Positions 26,022 to 34,933 of a stretch of 64,000 bases of DNA are shown here, piece after piece. The translations under genes were made by a program, and so were the position numbers. The stretch lies in contig OY762308.1 in NCBI GenBank assembly GCA_963665555.2, positions 2,666,001 through 2,730,000 of the forward strand. The letters are read 5' to 3'. The notes under the pieces were generated by a model. It saw only the letters and a program-made list of their open reading frames with translations, ran no database searches and was not told where the DNA came from. Each line of letters starts with the position of its first letter. Within the stretch, counting starts at the first letter, position 1. The stretch comes from CAXXXW01 sp963665555. Its GTDB lineage: Bacteria; Pseudomonadota; Alphaproteobacteria; Thalassobaculales; Thalassobaculaceae.

Positions 26022-26849
26022 ATGGGCGCGGGCGCGAGGGGCTATGTCGAGACCTATCTCGGCGATGTCTGGCCGCAAGAGGTCGATCCGACGGAGCATT
26101 TCACCGTCGCCGCCTATTACCGTAAGTTCGAGGCCGCGACCTGGCGGTTCCTGATGCTGCATGGCGCGGACCCGGCCGCCGCGCGCACGACGGCGGCGCT
26201 GACGCACTACAAGGCGGAACTGCGCGTGCGCGATGTCTACCGGATCGAGACGGCGCTGGTCGAGGCCGGCGCGCGCCCGGTCCTCGGCCACAAGGTGTTC
26301 GACGCCGGGAGCGGCCGGCTGTGCACGACCATGCGCCAGCGCCTCGCCGGCGTCGCGCTCGACGGCCCGGCGGCGGAATGGGACGGCGACCCGTGGGAGG
26401 ACCGGCCCGCCCCCGGCGCGGACGCCGGCTGGACGCGCACCTCCGCCACCGTCGTGCGGCCGGAGGAGGCGGACTGGACCGGCGGCCTGTCGCTCGGCGG
26501 CTATATCGACCGTTTCTCGACCGCCAACAGCCTCGCCATGTCGGCCTTCGGGATGACGCCGGCGTACCTGACGCACGCGCGGGCGGGCCTGTCCACCTTC
26601 GAGTTCCAGCTGGCGATCGCCGAGGGCGCGCCGCCCCGGCCGGGCGACCCGCTGGACGTCGAGACCTGCATCGCCCATCTCGGCGGCTCCTCGATGCGCT
26701 TCGTGCACCGGATGCGCAACGCCGCCACCGGCGCGGAGGCCGCGACGCTGGGCCAGTTCGGCGTCCACCTCGACCTCGACGCCCGCCGCCCCTCCCGCAT
26801 CCCCGACGACCTCCGCGAACGCGCGCTGGCGACGATGGCGGCGGCGTAG
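26022..26849 (+). CDS. Double-hotdog thioesterase family protein
   Basis: 275 residues. Two hotdog-like halves are visible: residues ~8-115 begin VETYLGDVWPQEVDPTEHFT, with AALTHYKAELRVRDVYRIET; residues ~155-270 contain FEFQLAIAEGAPPRPGDPLD and MRFVHRMRNAATGAEAATLG. The first half's position normally held by a catalytic Asp carries VDPTEHFT. Such proteins hydrolyse acyl-CoA esters; the substrate is unknown. Translationally close to the PEP-mutase-family gene before it. Confidence 0.75.
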   Translation: MGAGARGYVETYLGDVWPQEVDPTEHFTVAAYYRKFEAATWRFLMLHGADPAAARTTAALTHYKAELRVRDVYRIETALVEAGARPVLGHKVFDAGSGRLCTTMRQRLAGVALDGPAAEWDGDPWEDRPAPGADAGWTRTSATVVRPEEADWTGGLSLGGYIDRFSTANSLAMSAFGMTPAYLTHARAGLSTFEFQLAIAEGAPPRPGDPLDVETCIAHLGGSSMRFVHRMRNAATGAEAATLGQFGVHLDLDARRPSRIPDDLRERALATMAAA

Positions 26850-26900
26850 GGGGGGCGTCTGGGGGAGTGGGCGCCGGCGCCGGCGCTTGCCGGTCGAGGG

Positions 26901-27020
26901 CGCCCCGGATTCAATCCGGGGCCCAGGGGGGCAAGGGCGCGGGCGCTTGCCGGTTGCGGCGAGGTGTTTTCCGAAGCATCGGAGAAGCGACTCTGGGCCC
27001 CGGCTCAAGGCCGGGGCGCC
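26901..27020. repeat. Intergenic palindromic repeat, copy A
   Basis: Two palindromes, CCCCGGAT-TCA-ATCCGGGG (26903-26921) and CCCCGGC-TCAAG-GCCGGGG (26998-27016), flank a spacer. The left palindrome is followed by GGCAAGGGCGCGGGCGCT-like sequence; the right one is preceded by GAAGCATCGGAGAAGCG. Copy B at 28396-28540 has the same parts in the same order and orientation. Together they bracket the restriction-like gene. This fills the 283-nt gap before that gene. Confidence 0.8.
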
Positions 27021-27132
27021 ACCTGGGGCCGGGGCGCCGCCGCGCCGAGGCGCGGCGCCTTGTTCCGCCCGGCGAATCGCCTTACCGTGCCGGCGTCGGC
27101 CGTGGTCGGGGTCGCGCCGAAGGGAAGGCTCC

Positions 27133-28302
27133 ATGGAGGGGCGGCGCCTCATGGAACTGGAAGAAGTTTTGGCCCGCATCGGGGAACGCATTCGTTCCCG
27201 TCAAATCGGAACCGAGGCGCTGGTCAGGCAATCGGCGATTCTGCCGATCTTGCGGGCCACCGGCTGGGACGACGCCGACCCCGGCGAGGTGGTGCCCGAA
27301 TTCGACGTTCCGGGCGGCAGGGTCGATTTCGCGCTGGGCGAAATGCCCGGCCGGCCCTTGGTGTTTATCGAGGCGAAAAGGCTCGGCGCCGCCGGCGACC
27401 GGGGCCTGAACCAGTTGTTCGGATACGCGGCCAACCGGGGCGTGCCCTTCCTGATCCTGACGGATGGAGCGGTCTGGCAATTCTATCTGAGCATGGCGGA
27501 TGGACCGCCGGAGGAACGGATATTCTGGAGCATGGATTTGAGCGCCGAAGGGCCGGCCGGCGATCGCGCGAGGCATTCGAGGGACTTCCTCGGCAAGGAA
27601 AACATTGTCGCGGGGCGCGCGCGTCAGTCAGCCGAAAGAACGAGGGAGGAGAACAGGCGCCGGGAAAAGGCGCGGGAGACCATCCCGCGCGCCTGGAGCA
27701 ACATTCTGCGCCAACCCGACAGCCTGCTTCGCGATCTCGTGCGCGAGGAAGCCGAACGCCTGTGCGGAACGGCGCCGCAAGTCGAGGACATCGAGGCGTT
27801 CCTGAGGGAAAGGGCGGGAGAACCGGCCGCCGCGCCGCCGCGCCTTGCGGCGCCCGATCCTCCGAAGTCGCTGACCCCGGCCCCGCGGCCGGCGGTAAAC
27901 GCGGTTCCGGCGTCGAATCCGCCGCGCGCCGGCGGCGCGTCGTCCCCATCGTCGTCGCGCGTCAAGATGCTTGGCTTCGTTCTCGACGGACAGAGCGTGG
28001 AGGCGGCATCCGGCAAACAAACATTGATCCTTCTGCTAAAACGGCTTCACGAACGCGATCCTGGTTTTTTGGAGCGGTTCGCACTGGAAACAAAAGGAAG
28101 AACCCGAAATTTGATTTCGCGGGATCGCGGCAATCTTTACCTTGCGGCTGCCTATTTGAAAGATACGCAGTCTGAAACCTTGGTCGAGAACTGGTGGATT
28201 GGCACCAACCTCAGCTCCGAGCAAATCGTCAAACATGTGAAAACCGCGTGCCGCTTGGCCGGCATCGAGTTCGGTTCCCAACTGACGCTGATCGAGCGCT
28301 GA
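27133..28302 (+). CDS. Stand-alone HsdR-N-type restriction endonuclease-like protein
   Basis: 389 residues from ATG 27133 (ATG 27151 is an alternative). The first ~150 residues form a PD-(D/E)xK core: VRQSAILPILRATGWDDADP, VPEFDVPGGRVDFAL, PLVFIEAKRLG, and the Q motif in LNQLFGYAANRGVPFLILTD. This is the nuclease domain of type I HsdR and of predicted type IV enzymes, but no helicase follows. A charged linker (about 165-275) leads to an ~110-residue C-terminal domain from MLGFVLDGQSVEA to LTLIER. That end is richer in A/T than anything nearby, suggesting acquired DNA. No methyltransferase or HsdS is adjacent. Confidence 0.8.
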   Translation: MEGRRLMELEEVLARIGERIRSRQIGTEALVRQSAILPILRATGWDDADPGEVVPEFDVPGGRVDFALGEMPGRPLVFIEAKRLGAAGDRGLNQLFGYAANRGVPFLILTDGAVWQFYLSMADGPPEERIFWSMDLSAEGPAGDRARHSRDFLGKENIVAGRARQSAERTREENRRREKARETIPRAWSNILRQPDSLLRDLVREEAERLCGTAPQVEDIEAFLRERAGEPAAAPPRLAAPDPPKSLTPAPRPAVNAVPASNPPRAGGASSPSSSRVKMLGFVLDGQSVEAASGKQTLILLLKRLHERDPGFLERFALETKGRTRNLISRDRGNLYLAAAYLKDTQSETLVENWWIGTNLSSEQIVKHVKTACRLAGIEFGSQLTLIER

Positions 28303-28395
28303 TCGACTCCCGCCGCCCGCGTCCCTCCGCCGGACACCGGCGCGGAGGGATATGGCGCGGGCGGTCGGGGCCAGGGCGCGATGCCCCGAAACCGG

Positions 28396-28540
28396 CGCCC
28401 CGGATTTATTCCGGGGTCCAGGGGGGCAAGGGCGCGGGCGCTCGCCGTTTGGGAGCGCCGGAGCGCGCGGCGGCGGCGAGGGTTCTTCGGAAGCATCGGA
28501 GAAGCGGCTCTGGGCCCCGGCTCAAGGCCGGGGCGCCGCC
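28396..28540. repeat. Intergenic palindromic repeat, copy B
   Basis: It begins with CCCCGGA-TTTAT-TCCGGGG (28398-28416) plus the CAGGGGGGCAAGGGCGCGGG tail seen in copy A. It ends with GAAGCATCGGAGAAGCG (28490-28506) and CCCCGGC-TCAAG-GCCGGGG. The middle is diverged. Same orientation as copy A, 1.4 kb away. It occupies most of the 272-nt gap before the ABC permease gene. Confidence 0.8.
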
Positions 28541-28574
28541 CGGTCAACGCCGCGCCGGGCCGCTTGCGCGGCCG

Positions 28575-29510
28575 TTACTGCTGCGAGCGGAGCTTGGGGT
28601 CGAGGACGTCGCGGACGGCGTCGCCGAAGAGGTTGAAGCCGAACACGGCCAGCGTGATCGCCACGCCGGGCCAGATCGGGACCCAGGGCGCGCTCTCGGC
28701 GAACTCCTCCGCGCCGCCCTGCAGCATCAGGCCCCAGGCCGCCGTCGGCTCCTGCACGCCGAGGCCGAGATAGGACAGCGACGCCTCCAGCAGGATCGCC
28801 TGCCCGACGAAGGCCGTCAGCATGATCAGGAACGGCGCCATCACGTTCGGCACCATGTGGCGCATCACGATCCGGGCGTGGCTGTAGCCGATCGACCGCG
28901 CGGCGTCGATATAGGGCAGTTCGCGCAGCGCCAGCGCGCTGGAGCGCACCACGCGCGCGCATCTGGGGATGAAGGGGATGGTGATGGCGATAATCACCTT
29001 GTCCGTCCCGGTCCCGAAGATGGCGACGATCGCCAGCGCCATGATGACCAGCGGGAAGGCCATGAACACATCCATCACGCGCTGGAAGACCAGGTCCACG
29101 TAGCCGCCGAAATAGGCGCTCCCCACGCCCAGCACCAGCCCGGCGAAGGCGCCGACGAAGGACGCCGTGAACCCCACCAGCAGCGCCGTGCGCGCGCCGT
29201 GCACGATGCGCGAGAACAGGTCGCGCCCGAAGGCGTCGGTGCCGAGCAGGAAGGTCCCGCCCTGGACGTCGTCCACGGTGCCGGGCGGCATCAGCATGTA
29301 CTCGAAATTCTCGATCTCCGGGTCGTAGGGGGCCACGTAGTCGGCGAACAGGGCCGCGAATGTCATCGCCGCGATCACGACGAAGCCGGCCGTGCCCAGC
29401 GGCTGCGAGCGGGCCATGCGGCGGATCCAGTCCCACGCCGTCTTGCGGCGCGGAAGCTCGTCGCCGGCGTCGGCCGCCGCCGCCGGGGTCGGGAGTTCGG
29501 TGCTTGCCAT
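28575..29510 (-). CDS. Peptide/nickel-type ABC transporter permease, DppC family
   Basis: 311 residues with an N-terminal OppC-type segment, then about six membrane helices. The cytoplasmic EAA loop that contacts the ATPase reads AARSIGYSHARIVMRHMVPN. GTFLLGTDAFGRDLFSRIVH is the DppC/OppC signature. It pairs with the DppB-like permease 11 nt upstream to form an inner-membrane channel. No ATP-binding subunit follows; 28303-28574 is repeat sequence. Confidence 0.93.
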   Translation of the reverse strand: MASTELPTPAAAADAGDELPRRKTAWDWIRRMARSQPLGTAGFVVIAAMTFAALFADYVAPYDPEIENFEYMLMPPGTVDDVQGGTFLLGTDAFGRDLFSRIVHGARTALLVGFTASFVGAFAGLVLGVGSAYFGGYVDLVFQRVMDVFMAFPLVIMALAIVAIFGTGTDKVIIAITIPFIPRCARVVRSSALALRELPYIDAARSIGYSHARIVMRHMVPNVMAPFLIMLTAFVGQAILLEASLSYLGLGVQEPTAAWGLMLQGGAEEFAESAPWVPIWPGVAITLAVFGFNLFGDAVRDVLDPKLRSQQ

Positions 29511-29521
29511 GGCCGCGCCCC

Positions 29522-30493
29522 CTAGGAGTAGCGGATGCGCGGGTCGAGCCACGCATACATGAGGTCGACGATGAAATTGACCAGGACGAAGATGAACACC
29601 ACCAGCATCACCAGCGCCTGGGTGAGCGTGTAGTCGGCCTGGGTCACCGACTCGACGAACAGCTTGCCGATGCCGTTCAGGTTGAACACCTGCTCCGTCA
29701 CCACCAGGCCGCCCATCAGGAAGGCGAACTCGATGCCGATGATGGTGACCACCGGCAGCAGCGCGTTCTTGAGCGCGTGGCGGTTCACGATCACCTGCTC
29801 CACCAGCCCCTTGGCGCGCGCGGTGCGCACATAGTCCTCGCGCAGCACCTCCAGCATGGCCGAGCGCGTCATGCGCGTGGCGACGGCGGAATAGCGGTAG
29901 CCGGTCGCCAGCGCCGGCCAGATCAGCTGCGAGAGGTTGTGGGCCGGGTCGTCGAAGATGGACTTGTAGTGGACCGGCGGCATCCAGGGCACGCCGCTCC
30001 ACGCCTGCGTGCCGATCAGCAGGCCGAGGATGATCAGGATGCCGAGCCAGAAGGACGGCATGGCGATGCCGGCGATGCTGAAGGCGCGGACGATGTAGTC
30101 GGCGACGGAGTTCTGCCGCGCCGCCGAAATCACGCCCAGCGGCACCGCGATGATAATCGAGGTCAGCGTCGCCATGATGGCGATCTGCAGCGACAGCGGG
30201 AAGCGGATCGCGATCTCCTCGACCACCGGCCGGCCGGTCCACATCGACACGCCGAGGTCGAAGGTGGCGAAGCCGACCATGTAATCGACGAACTGCTCAA
30301 GCCTGGAATCGGAGATGCCGAGCTGCTCTTGGCACTGCTCGATCTGTTCGGGATCGACATAGCCGCCCTCGCCCCCGAACTTCAACATGCACACATCGCC
30401 GGGGATCAGGCGCAGCAGCAGGAACACCACGACCGCCGCCCCCAGCAGGGTGGGGAACAGCATCAGCACGCGCTTGACGATGTATGTGTACAT
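29522..30493 (-). CDS. Peptide/nickel-type ABC transporter permease, DppB family
   Basis: 323 residues. The N-terminus YIVKRVLMLFPTLLGAAVVV and the LIPGD motif are typical DppB features. The EAA loop is TARAKGLVEQVIVNRHALKN, and NLNGIGKLFVESVTQADYTL is a family block near the end. Six helices are expected. It lies between the substrate-binding protein gene (111 nt upstream) and the DppC-like gene, all on the minus strand. Confidence 0.94.
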   Translation of the reverse strand: MYTYIVKRVLMLFPTLLGAAVVVFLLLRLIPGDVCMLKFGGEGGYVDPEQIEQCQEQLGISDSRLEQFVDYMVGFATFDLGVSMWTGRPVVEEIAIRFPLSLQIAIMATLTSIIIAVPLGVISAARQNSVADYIVRAFSIAGIAMPSFWLGILIILGLLIGTQAWSGVPWMPPVHYKSIFDDPAHNLSQLIWPALATGYRYSAVATRMTRSAMLEVLREDYVRTARAKGLVEQVIVNRHALKNALLPVVTIIGIEFAFLMGGLVVTEQVFNLNGIGKLFVESVTQADYTLTQALVMLVVFIFVLVNFIVDLMYAWLDPRIRYS

Positions 30494-30604
30494 GCGCGTC
30501 GCGGTCCCGGTCGGCCATGGCGGGGGAGGAGGGGGGGGTCCGGCCGGCCGCGGCCGCCTCGGGGTCGTCCCGGGGCGGCCGCCCGGCCGCGCGCGGCCGC
30601 CGGA

Positions 30605-32239
30605 TCAGAGGCCGTGCCGCTTCTTCTCTTCCGCGTCGATCCACACGTTGTCGAGCGACTGGTTGAGATAGTGGCTCGGCGCGATCTTCCAGCCCTTCAC
30701 ATAGGAGCGGTGCGGGTTGATCTTGTACCACCACAGCGTGATCGCCTGCGACGCGATGTCGTTCAGCACGCGCTTCTCGTACTGGCGCAGCAGGATTTTC
30801 TGCTCGTCCACGTTGGCGGTGCGCAGCAGCCGGTCGTAGATCGTCTCGAGTTCCGCGTCCTCGAAGCTGGCGTAGTTGTTGCCCGCCGTCGGCAGGAACT
30901 TGGAAACGTCGGCGATCGGGTTGACGATCGACTGGCAGTTGAAGTCGATCGACACGTCGAAGTCCTTCTGCTGGCGCAGCGAGGCGTAGAACGGCGTGGT
31001 CGGCCGCACGTCCTGCTCCACCGTAATGCCGGCCTTGCGCCACTGCCCGATCAGCCAGGTGCCGACCACCTTGTAGGGCTGGTCGACGGCGCGGTTGAGC
31101 AGGGTGAAACTCAGGTCCGACTGGCCCGCCTCGGCCAGCAGGGCCTTGGCCTCGGCGACGGAGCCGGCGATGTCGTCCGAGTAGCCGGCGATGTTGGCCT
31201 TCAGCTCCTCGACCGGCGTCGCCAGCGGGTGCTTCGGGAACACGATGCCGCCCACCGTCTTCACGATGGCGATGTTGGACAGGTATTTCGAGCCGGCGTG
31301 CCGGTCGATCGACAGGGTGAGCGCGCGGCGCACCCGCGGGTCGTCGAACGGCTGCTTCTTGTGGCTCGGCGTGACCAGCAGCACGCAGTTCCAGTCGCTC
31401 TCCTGGACGGTGATCTTGTCGCCCAGCGCCTTGACCAGGTCGTCGCGCGCCTTGGGCGGGAAGCCGCGGAACTCGATGTCGGCGCGGCCGCCGCGGATCG
31501 CCTGCAGGCGGATCGACATTTTCGGCGCCGAAAGCGCGGTGTAGCCGTCGAGGTAGGGCTTGCCGGCGTGGTGGTAGTCGTCGTTGCGCGCGCCCGTCAC
31601 ATGGCTGCCCTGCACATGCTCGACGAAGCGGAAGGCGCCGGTGCCGTTGATGTTCGTCTTGTGCCAGGTGTAGCCGTGCTCGTCGAGGTCCTTCTTGGCG
31701 TAGACGAAGTTGAACGGCATGGCGACCGAGGGGATGAAGGTCCCGCTCGGGTGCTTCAGCTTGAAGACGATCGTCTCGGCGTCGGGCGTCTCGATCGAAT
31801 CGACCATCTTGAAGTAGGCCTTGCGGTTCGAGGCCACGCCCTCCGGCGGGAAGACGATCTTGTCGAAGGTGGCCTTCACGTCCGCCGAGGTGAGCGGCGT
31901 CCCGTCGTGGAACTTCACGTCGGTGCGGATCCTGAAGGTGTACTTCGTGCCGTCCTCCGTCGGCTCCGGCACGTCGCCGACGCAGACGTCGCAGACGAAG
32001 TCCGTCGGCGAGGACGGGTTGTCCGGGTTGACGCGGATCAGGCCGCTGTAGAACGGCTTGATCGGGTGGATCATGCCGAAGGTGGACTCGATATGCCCGT
32101 CGTAGGACGGGATTTTCGAGCCGACGACGATGTTCAGGTCGCCGCCCGTTTGCGGCGTCTCCGCCCGCGCGTCCTGCGCGCCGGCGGCGAGCGCCCCGCC
32201 CAGGACCGCCAGCGCGGCCTTCGTTGCGAAACCTCTCAT
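30605..32239 (-). CDS. ABC transporter substrate-binding protein, family 5 (peptide/oligosaccharide type)
   Basis: 544 residues with a signal peptide (MRGFATKAALAVLGGALAAG, cleaved near ARAETP). Family 5 hallmarks are YTFRIRTDVKFHDGTPLTSA, INGTGAFRFVEH, DDPRVRRALTLSIDR and WWYKINPHRSYVKGW. Ligands of the family include peptides, nickel, sugars and opines, and cannot be inferred here. Two cysteines (CDVC) near residue 84 are unusual and might bind metal or form a disulfide. First gene of the importer operon, delivering ligand to the two permeases. Confidence 0.92.
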   Translation of the reverse strand: MRGFATKAALAVLGGALAAGAQDARAETPQTGGDLNIVVGSKIPSYDGHIESTFGMIHPIKPFYSGLIRVNPDNPSSPTDFVCDVCVGDVPEPTEDGTKYTFRIRTDVKFHDGTPLTSADVKATFDKIVFPPEGVASNRKAYFKMVDSIETPDAETIVFKLKHPSGTFIPSVAMPFNFVYAKKDLDEHGYTWHKTNINGTGAFRFVEHVQGSHVTGARNDDYHHAGKPYLDGYTALSAPKMSIRLQAIRGGRADIEFRGFPPKARDDLVKALGDKITVQESDWNCVLLVTPSHKKQPFDDPRVRRALTLSIDRHAGSKYLSNIAIVKTVGGIVFPKHPLATPVEELKANIAGYSDDIAGSVAEAKALLAEAGQSDLSFTLLNRAVDQPYKVVGTWLIGQWRKAGITVEQDVRPTTPFYASLRQQKDFDVSIDFNCQSIVNPIADVSKFLPTAGNNYASFEDAELETIYDRLLRTANVDEQKILLRQYEKRVLNDIASQAITLWWYKINPHRSYVKGWKIAPSHYLNQSLDNVWIDAEEKKRHGL

Positions 32240-32459
32240 GTTCCGTGCCTCCCCCTCGTCCTCCTGTCGCGCGGGACTTCGCGCGGGTCCCGTTGCGGCG
32301 TTGCCGCGCCGGCGCTAACCTTCCACTCCCGGCCGGTCCGGTCAAGGAAACATCGCGGCCCGGCGGCGATTTCCGGCGCGGCCCGCGCGCGGCGCCGGCG
32401 GCGGCCGGGCCGGGCGGCCGGGCGAGGGCCGGGAGAGGGATGGAAAAGGGGACGCGGCC

Positions 32460-33173
32460 ATGGCGGAATTCGGCGCGAAGGCGCTGCTGTTCGATGTTTT
32501 CGGCACCGTCGTGGACTGGCGCGAAAGCGTCGCCCGCGAGGCGGGGGCGATCCTGGAGCCGCTCGGCGCGTCGGCGGACTGGCGCGCCTTCGCCGACGCC
32601 TGGCGCGGCAAGTACCAGCCCGCGATGGAGCGCGTGCGCTCCGGCGGGCGCGGCTTCGTCCGGCTCGACGTGCTGCACCGCGAGAACCTGCTGGAGGTGC
32701 TGGACGAGTTCGGGATCGCCGGGCTGGACGACGCCGGGATCGACCGGCTCAACCGGGCCTGGCACAGGCTCGACGGCTGGCCCGACTCGGCGCCCGGCCT
32801 CGCGCGGCTCAAGACGCGCCACATCGTCGGCGCGATGTCGAACGGCAACGTGGCGCTGATGGCGAACATGGCCAAGCACGCCGGCCTGCCCTGGGACGTC
32901 ATCCTCGGCGCGGAGCCGGCGCGGGCCTACAAGCCCGACCCGGCGACCTACCTCACGGGCGTGGACTGGCTGGGCATCGAACCGGGCGAGGCCGCGATGT
33001 GCGCCGCCCACGCCAGCGACCTGCGCGCCGCCGCCGCCTGCGGCCTGCGCACCGCCTTCATCGCCCGCCCGCTGGAGCACGGCCCGGACGGCCCGGTCGA
33101 AACCCCCGCCGAGGGCGAATTCGACATCGCCGTGGGCAGTATCGAGGAACTCGCCGACCGCCTCGGCTGTTGA
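32460..33173 (+). CDS. Haloacid dehalogenase-like hydrolase (type II)
   Basis: 237 residues. HAD motif I is LLFDVFGTVVDW (nucleophile Asp), motif II AMSNGN, motif III Lys in ARAYKPDP and motif IV AAHASDLRAAAACG. The spacing and the SNGN motif fit the L-2-haloacid dehalogenase branch, whose members hydrolyse 2-haloacids or related small substrates; a phosphatase is the alternative. Divergent from the ABC importer. A coiled-coil gene follows after 29 nt. Confidence 0.87.
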   Translation: MAEFGAKALLFDVFGTVVDWRESVAREAGAILEPLGASADWRAFADAWRGKYQPAMERVRSGGRGFVRLDVLHRENLLEVLDEFGIAGLDDAGIDRLNRAWHRLDGWPDSAPGLARLKTRHIVGAMSNGNVALMANMAKHAGLPWDVILGAEPARAYKPDPATYLTGVDWLGIEPGEAAMCAAHASDLRAAAACGLRTAFIARPLEHGPDGPVETPAEGEFDIAVGSIEELADRLGC

Positions 33174-33202
33174 CCGGGCCGGACCGCGAGGGGAGAGCGC
33201 GC

Positions 33203-33427
33203 ATGAGCGAAACCGTGACGAACGAACTGCTGCTGGAGCACTTGAAGGCGATCCAGACGCGGCTGGCCTCGATGGCCGGGGACATCGCCGACCTGAAATC
33301 CGGGATACTCGGCCTAAAATCCCACATGGCCGGATTCATGCGGTCGGAAGTTGTGCAAGACAGCGCTATCGCCGCCCTGACGACACGGTTGGAGCGTGTC
33401 GAACGTCGCCTCGAATTGCGCGATTGA
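33203..33427 (+). CDS. Small coiled-coil protein of unknown function
   Basis: 74 residues starting MSETVTNELLLEHLKAIQTR. Heptad-like hydrophobics run through two helices: residues ~5-40 (LEHLKAIQTRLASMAGDIAD) and ~48-72 (ALTTRLERVERRLELRD). It resembles short alphaproteobacterial proteins that are almost wholly coiled coil; no function is established. The ATG at 33203 follows GGGGAGAGCGC. Confidence 0.65.
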   Translation: MSETVTNELLLEHLKAIQTRLASMAGDIADLKSGILGLKSHMAGFMRSEVVQDSAIAALTTRLERVERRLELRD

Positions 33428-33507
33428 CACTTGCGCAAAGAAACACGGCCGGCCCCTCCCGCCAGCGGTTGAGCGGCGGGCCGGGGCCGCGGTAAGGAAG
33501 TCGGGCC

Positions 33508-34374
33508 ATGTTCCGCCCGGACCGCCTCGGCCTTGCCGGTTTCGCCGCCATGTTCCTGCTCGCGCTCGTCTTCGGCGCGCTGGAGGGCGGCGGGGAGCCG
33601 GACGGCGGCTCCTGGCGCCGGCCCGCGCCGGAGGCTTTCGCGCAGCCCCGCCGGCCCGCCCCGGCGATCCCCGACGAGGCGCTGCCCCCGCCCTCGCCGC
33701 GCGACCCGGCGGTGCGGATCGCGCCCGGCCGCAAGGGGAACAGCACCGGCACCGCCTTCTCCATCGGCGACGGCGCGTGGATGACCGCGCGGCATGTGCT
33801 CGACGGCTGCACGACCTTCGGGATCGTCGTCGGGCGGCGCCAGGCGGAGCGCGGGTTCGACCCGGTCCTCTCGCCGCGCCACGACCTCGCCGTGTTCCGC
33901 GCCGGCCGCGACGCGCCGGCGCTCGGCTTCGCGGCCGGCGAATTGCGGCGCGGGCAGGAGGCCTTCCATTTCGGCTATCCCCAGGGCCGGCCGGCGGATG
34001 TGCGCTCGGCCCTGCTGGGGCGGATGCGCGCGATCCCGGCCGGGCGGCGGCATTCCGAGCCGGTGGTCGCCTGGGCCGAGGCCGCCCGCGCGCCCCGGTT
34101 TTCCGGCTCGCTCGGCGGGATGAGCGGCGGGCCGGCGGTGGACGCGAACGGCGACGTGGTCGGCGTCACCGTGGCGGAATCGGCGCGGCGCGGCCGGGTC
34201 TTCACCTCCGCCCCGGCCGGCCTGCGCGACATGCTGGTCCAGGCGGGGGCGCGGCCGCGCGGTCCGGGCGGCGGCGCGGCCGGCGGCCCGGTGGACGCGC
34301 GCGGCTTCGCGGCGGCCGGACAGGCGCTGCGGGACGGGCTGACGGTCGCGAAGGTGGTGTGCTGGGTGGGATAG
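33508..34374 (+). CDS. Membrane-anchored or secreted trypsin-like serine protease
   Basis: 288 residues. An N-terminal hydrophobic segment (FAAMFLLALVFGAL, residues ~12-25) serves as signal or anchor, followed by a Pro-rich linker. The triad is visible: His in MTARHVLDGC (about residue 96), Asp in RHDLAVFR (about 126) and Ser in GGMSGGPAVD (about 206). No PDZ domain follows; a Gly/Ala-rich stretch and a C-terminal VAKVVCWVG end the protein, its cysteine perhaps pairing with the one in VLDGC. Periplasmic location inferred. Confidence 0.85.
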   Translation: MFRPDRLGLAGFAAMFLLALVFGALEGGGEPDGGSWRRPAPEAFAQPRRPAPAIPDEALPPPSPRDPAVRIAPGRKGNSTGTAFSIGDGAWMTARHVLDGCTTFGIVVGRRQAERGFDPVLSPRHDLAVFRAGRDAPALGFAAGELRRGQEAFHFGYPQGRPADVRSALLGRMRAIPAGRRHSEPVVAWAEAARAPRFSGSLGGMSGGPAVDANGDVVGVTVAESARRGRVFTSAPAGLRDMLVQAGARPRGPGGGAAGGPVDARGFAAAGQALRDGLTVAKVVCWVG

Positions 34375-34404
34375 CGCCGGGACCGCGCGGGCGCGCCGGG
34401 CCGG

Positions 34405-34476
34405 TGCTGCCGGTGAGATTCGAACTCACGGCCTCTCCCTTACCAAGGGAGTGCTCTACCCCTGAGCTACGGCAGC
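34405..34476 (-). tRNA. tRNA-Thr (anticodon GGT)
   Basis: Read on the minus strand, GCTGCCG (34476-34470) pairs with CGGCAGC (34412-34406). The anticodon loop is TTGGTAA and the T loop TTCGAAT. Discriminator A is followed by CCG, so the CCA end is not encoded. Confidence 0.95.
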
Positions 34477-34609
34477 GGCCTCCGGCGCTCGCGTCCGTCC
34501 GCGAGGCGGCGCGACATTGCCATGCCCGGCGCGCCGGGCGCAAGCGGATTTGCCCGCGCCGGCGATCGGGCGTACCGTCGCCGGGCCGGACGGGAGCCGG
34601 GAGGACGAC

Positions 34610-34795
34610 ATGGCCGACGCGCCCCGGGAGCCGCCGCGCCGCGCGGCGGGCAAGAACGGGGAAGGCGGCCGGGCCGCGCGCGAGCGCCGGCTGGCCGAGG
34701 CGCTGCGCGCCAACCTGCGCCGCCGCAAGGCCCAGTCGCGCGCGCGCCGCGACGGCGGCGGCGAAGGCGGGGCCTCCGGCCCGCCGCCCGCCTGA
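34610..34795 (+). CDS. Small basic conserved protein upstream of murA
   Basis: 61 residues; ATG 34610 follows GGGAGGACGAC. The core AARERRLAEALRANLRRRKA is a short amphipathic basic helix of a type seen in many alphaproteobacteria. No function is known. Its charge suggests nucleic-acid or membrane-surface contact, an inference only. It precedes murA by 138 nt. Confidence 0.65.
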   Translation: MADAPREPPRRAAGKNGEGGRAARERRLAEALRANLRRRKAQSRARRDGGGEGGASGPPPA

Positions 34796-34933
34796 CCGGC
34801 CCGGCCGCCGCCCCCTCCGCGCCCCGGCCCCGCGCGGCGCGGCGCCTCTTCGGGGCGCGTTGCGGGGGGCGGCGCCGTCCGCTACAAACCGCCGCGCGCG
34901 CGGCGCGCCGGCGCGCGCCTTCGGGAGGATCGG

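Noticed and set aside
26901..28540. Repeats A and B as terminal inverted repeats of a transposon
   Set aside because: They are direct, not inverted, and no transposase lies between them.
29360..33427. 1355-residue plus-strand frame over the ABC importer
   Set aside because: Only its last 74 codons (from ATG 33203) look like a protein; the rest is antisense to the permeases and binding protein.
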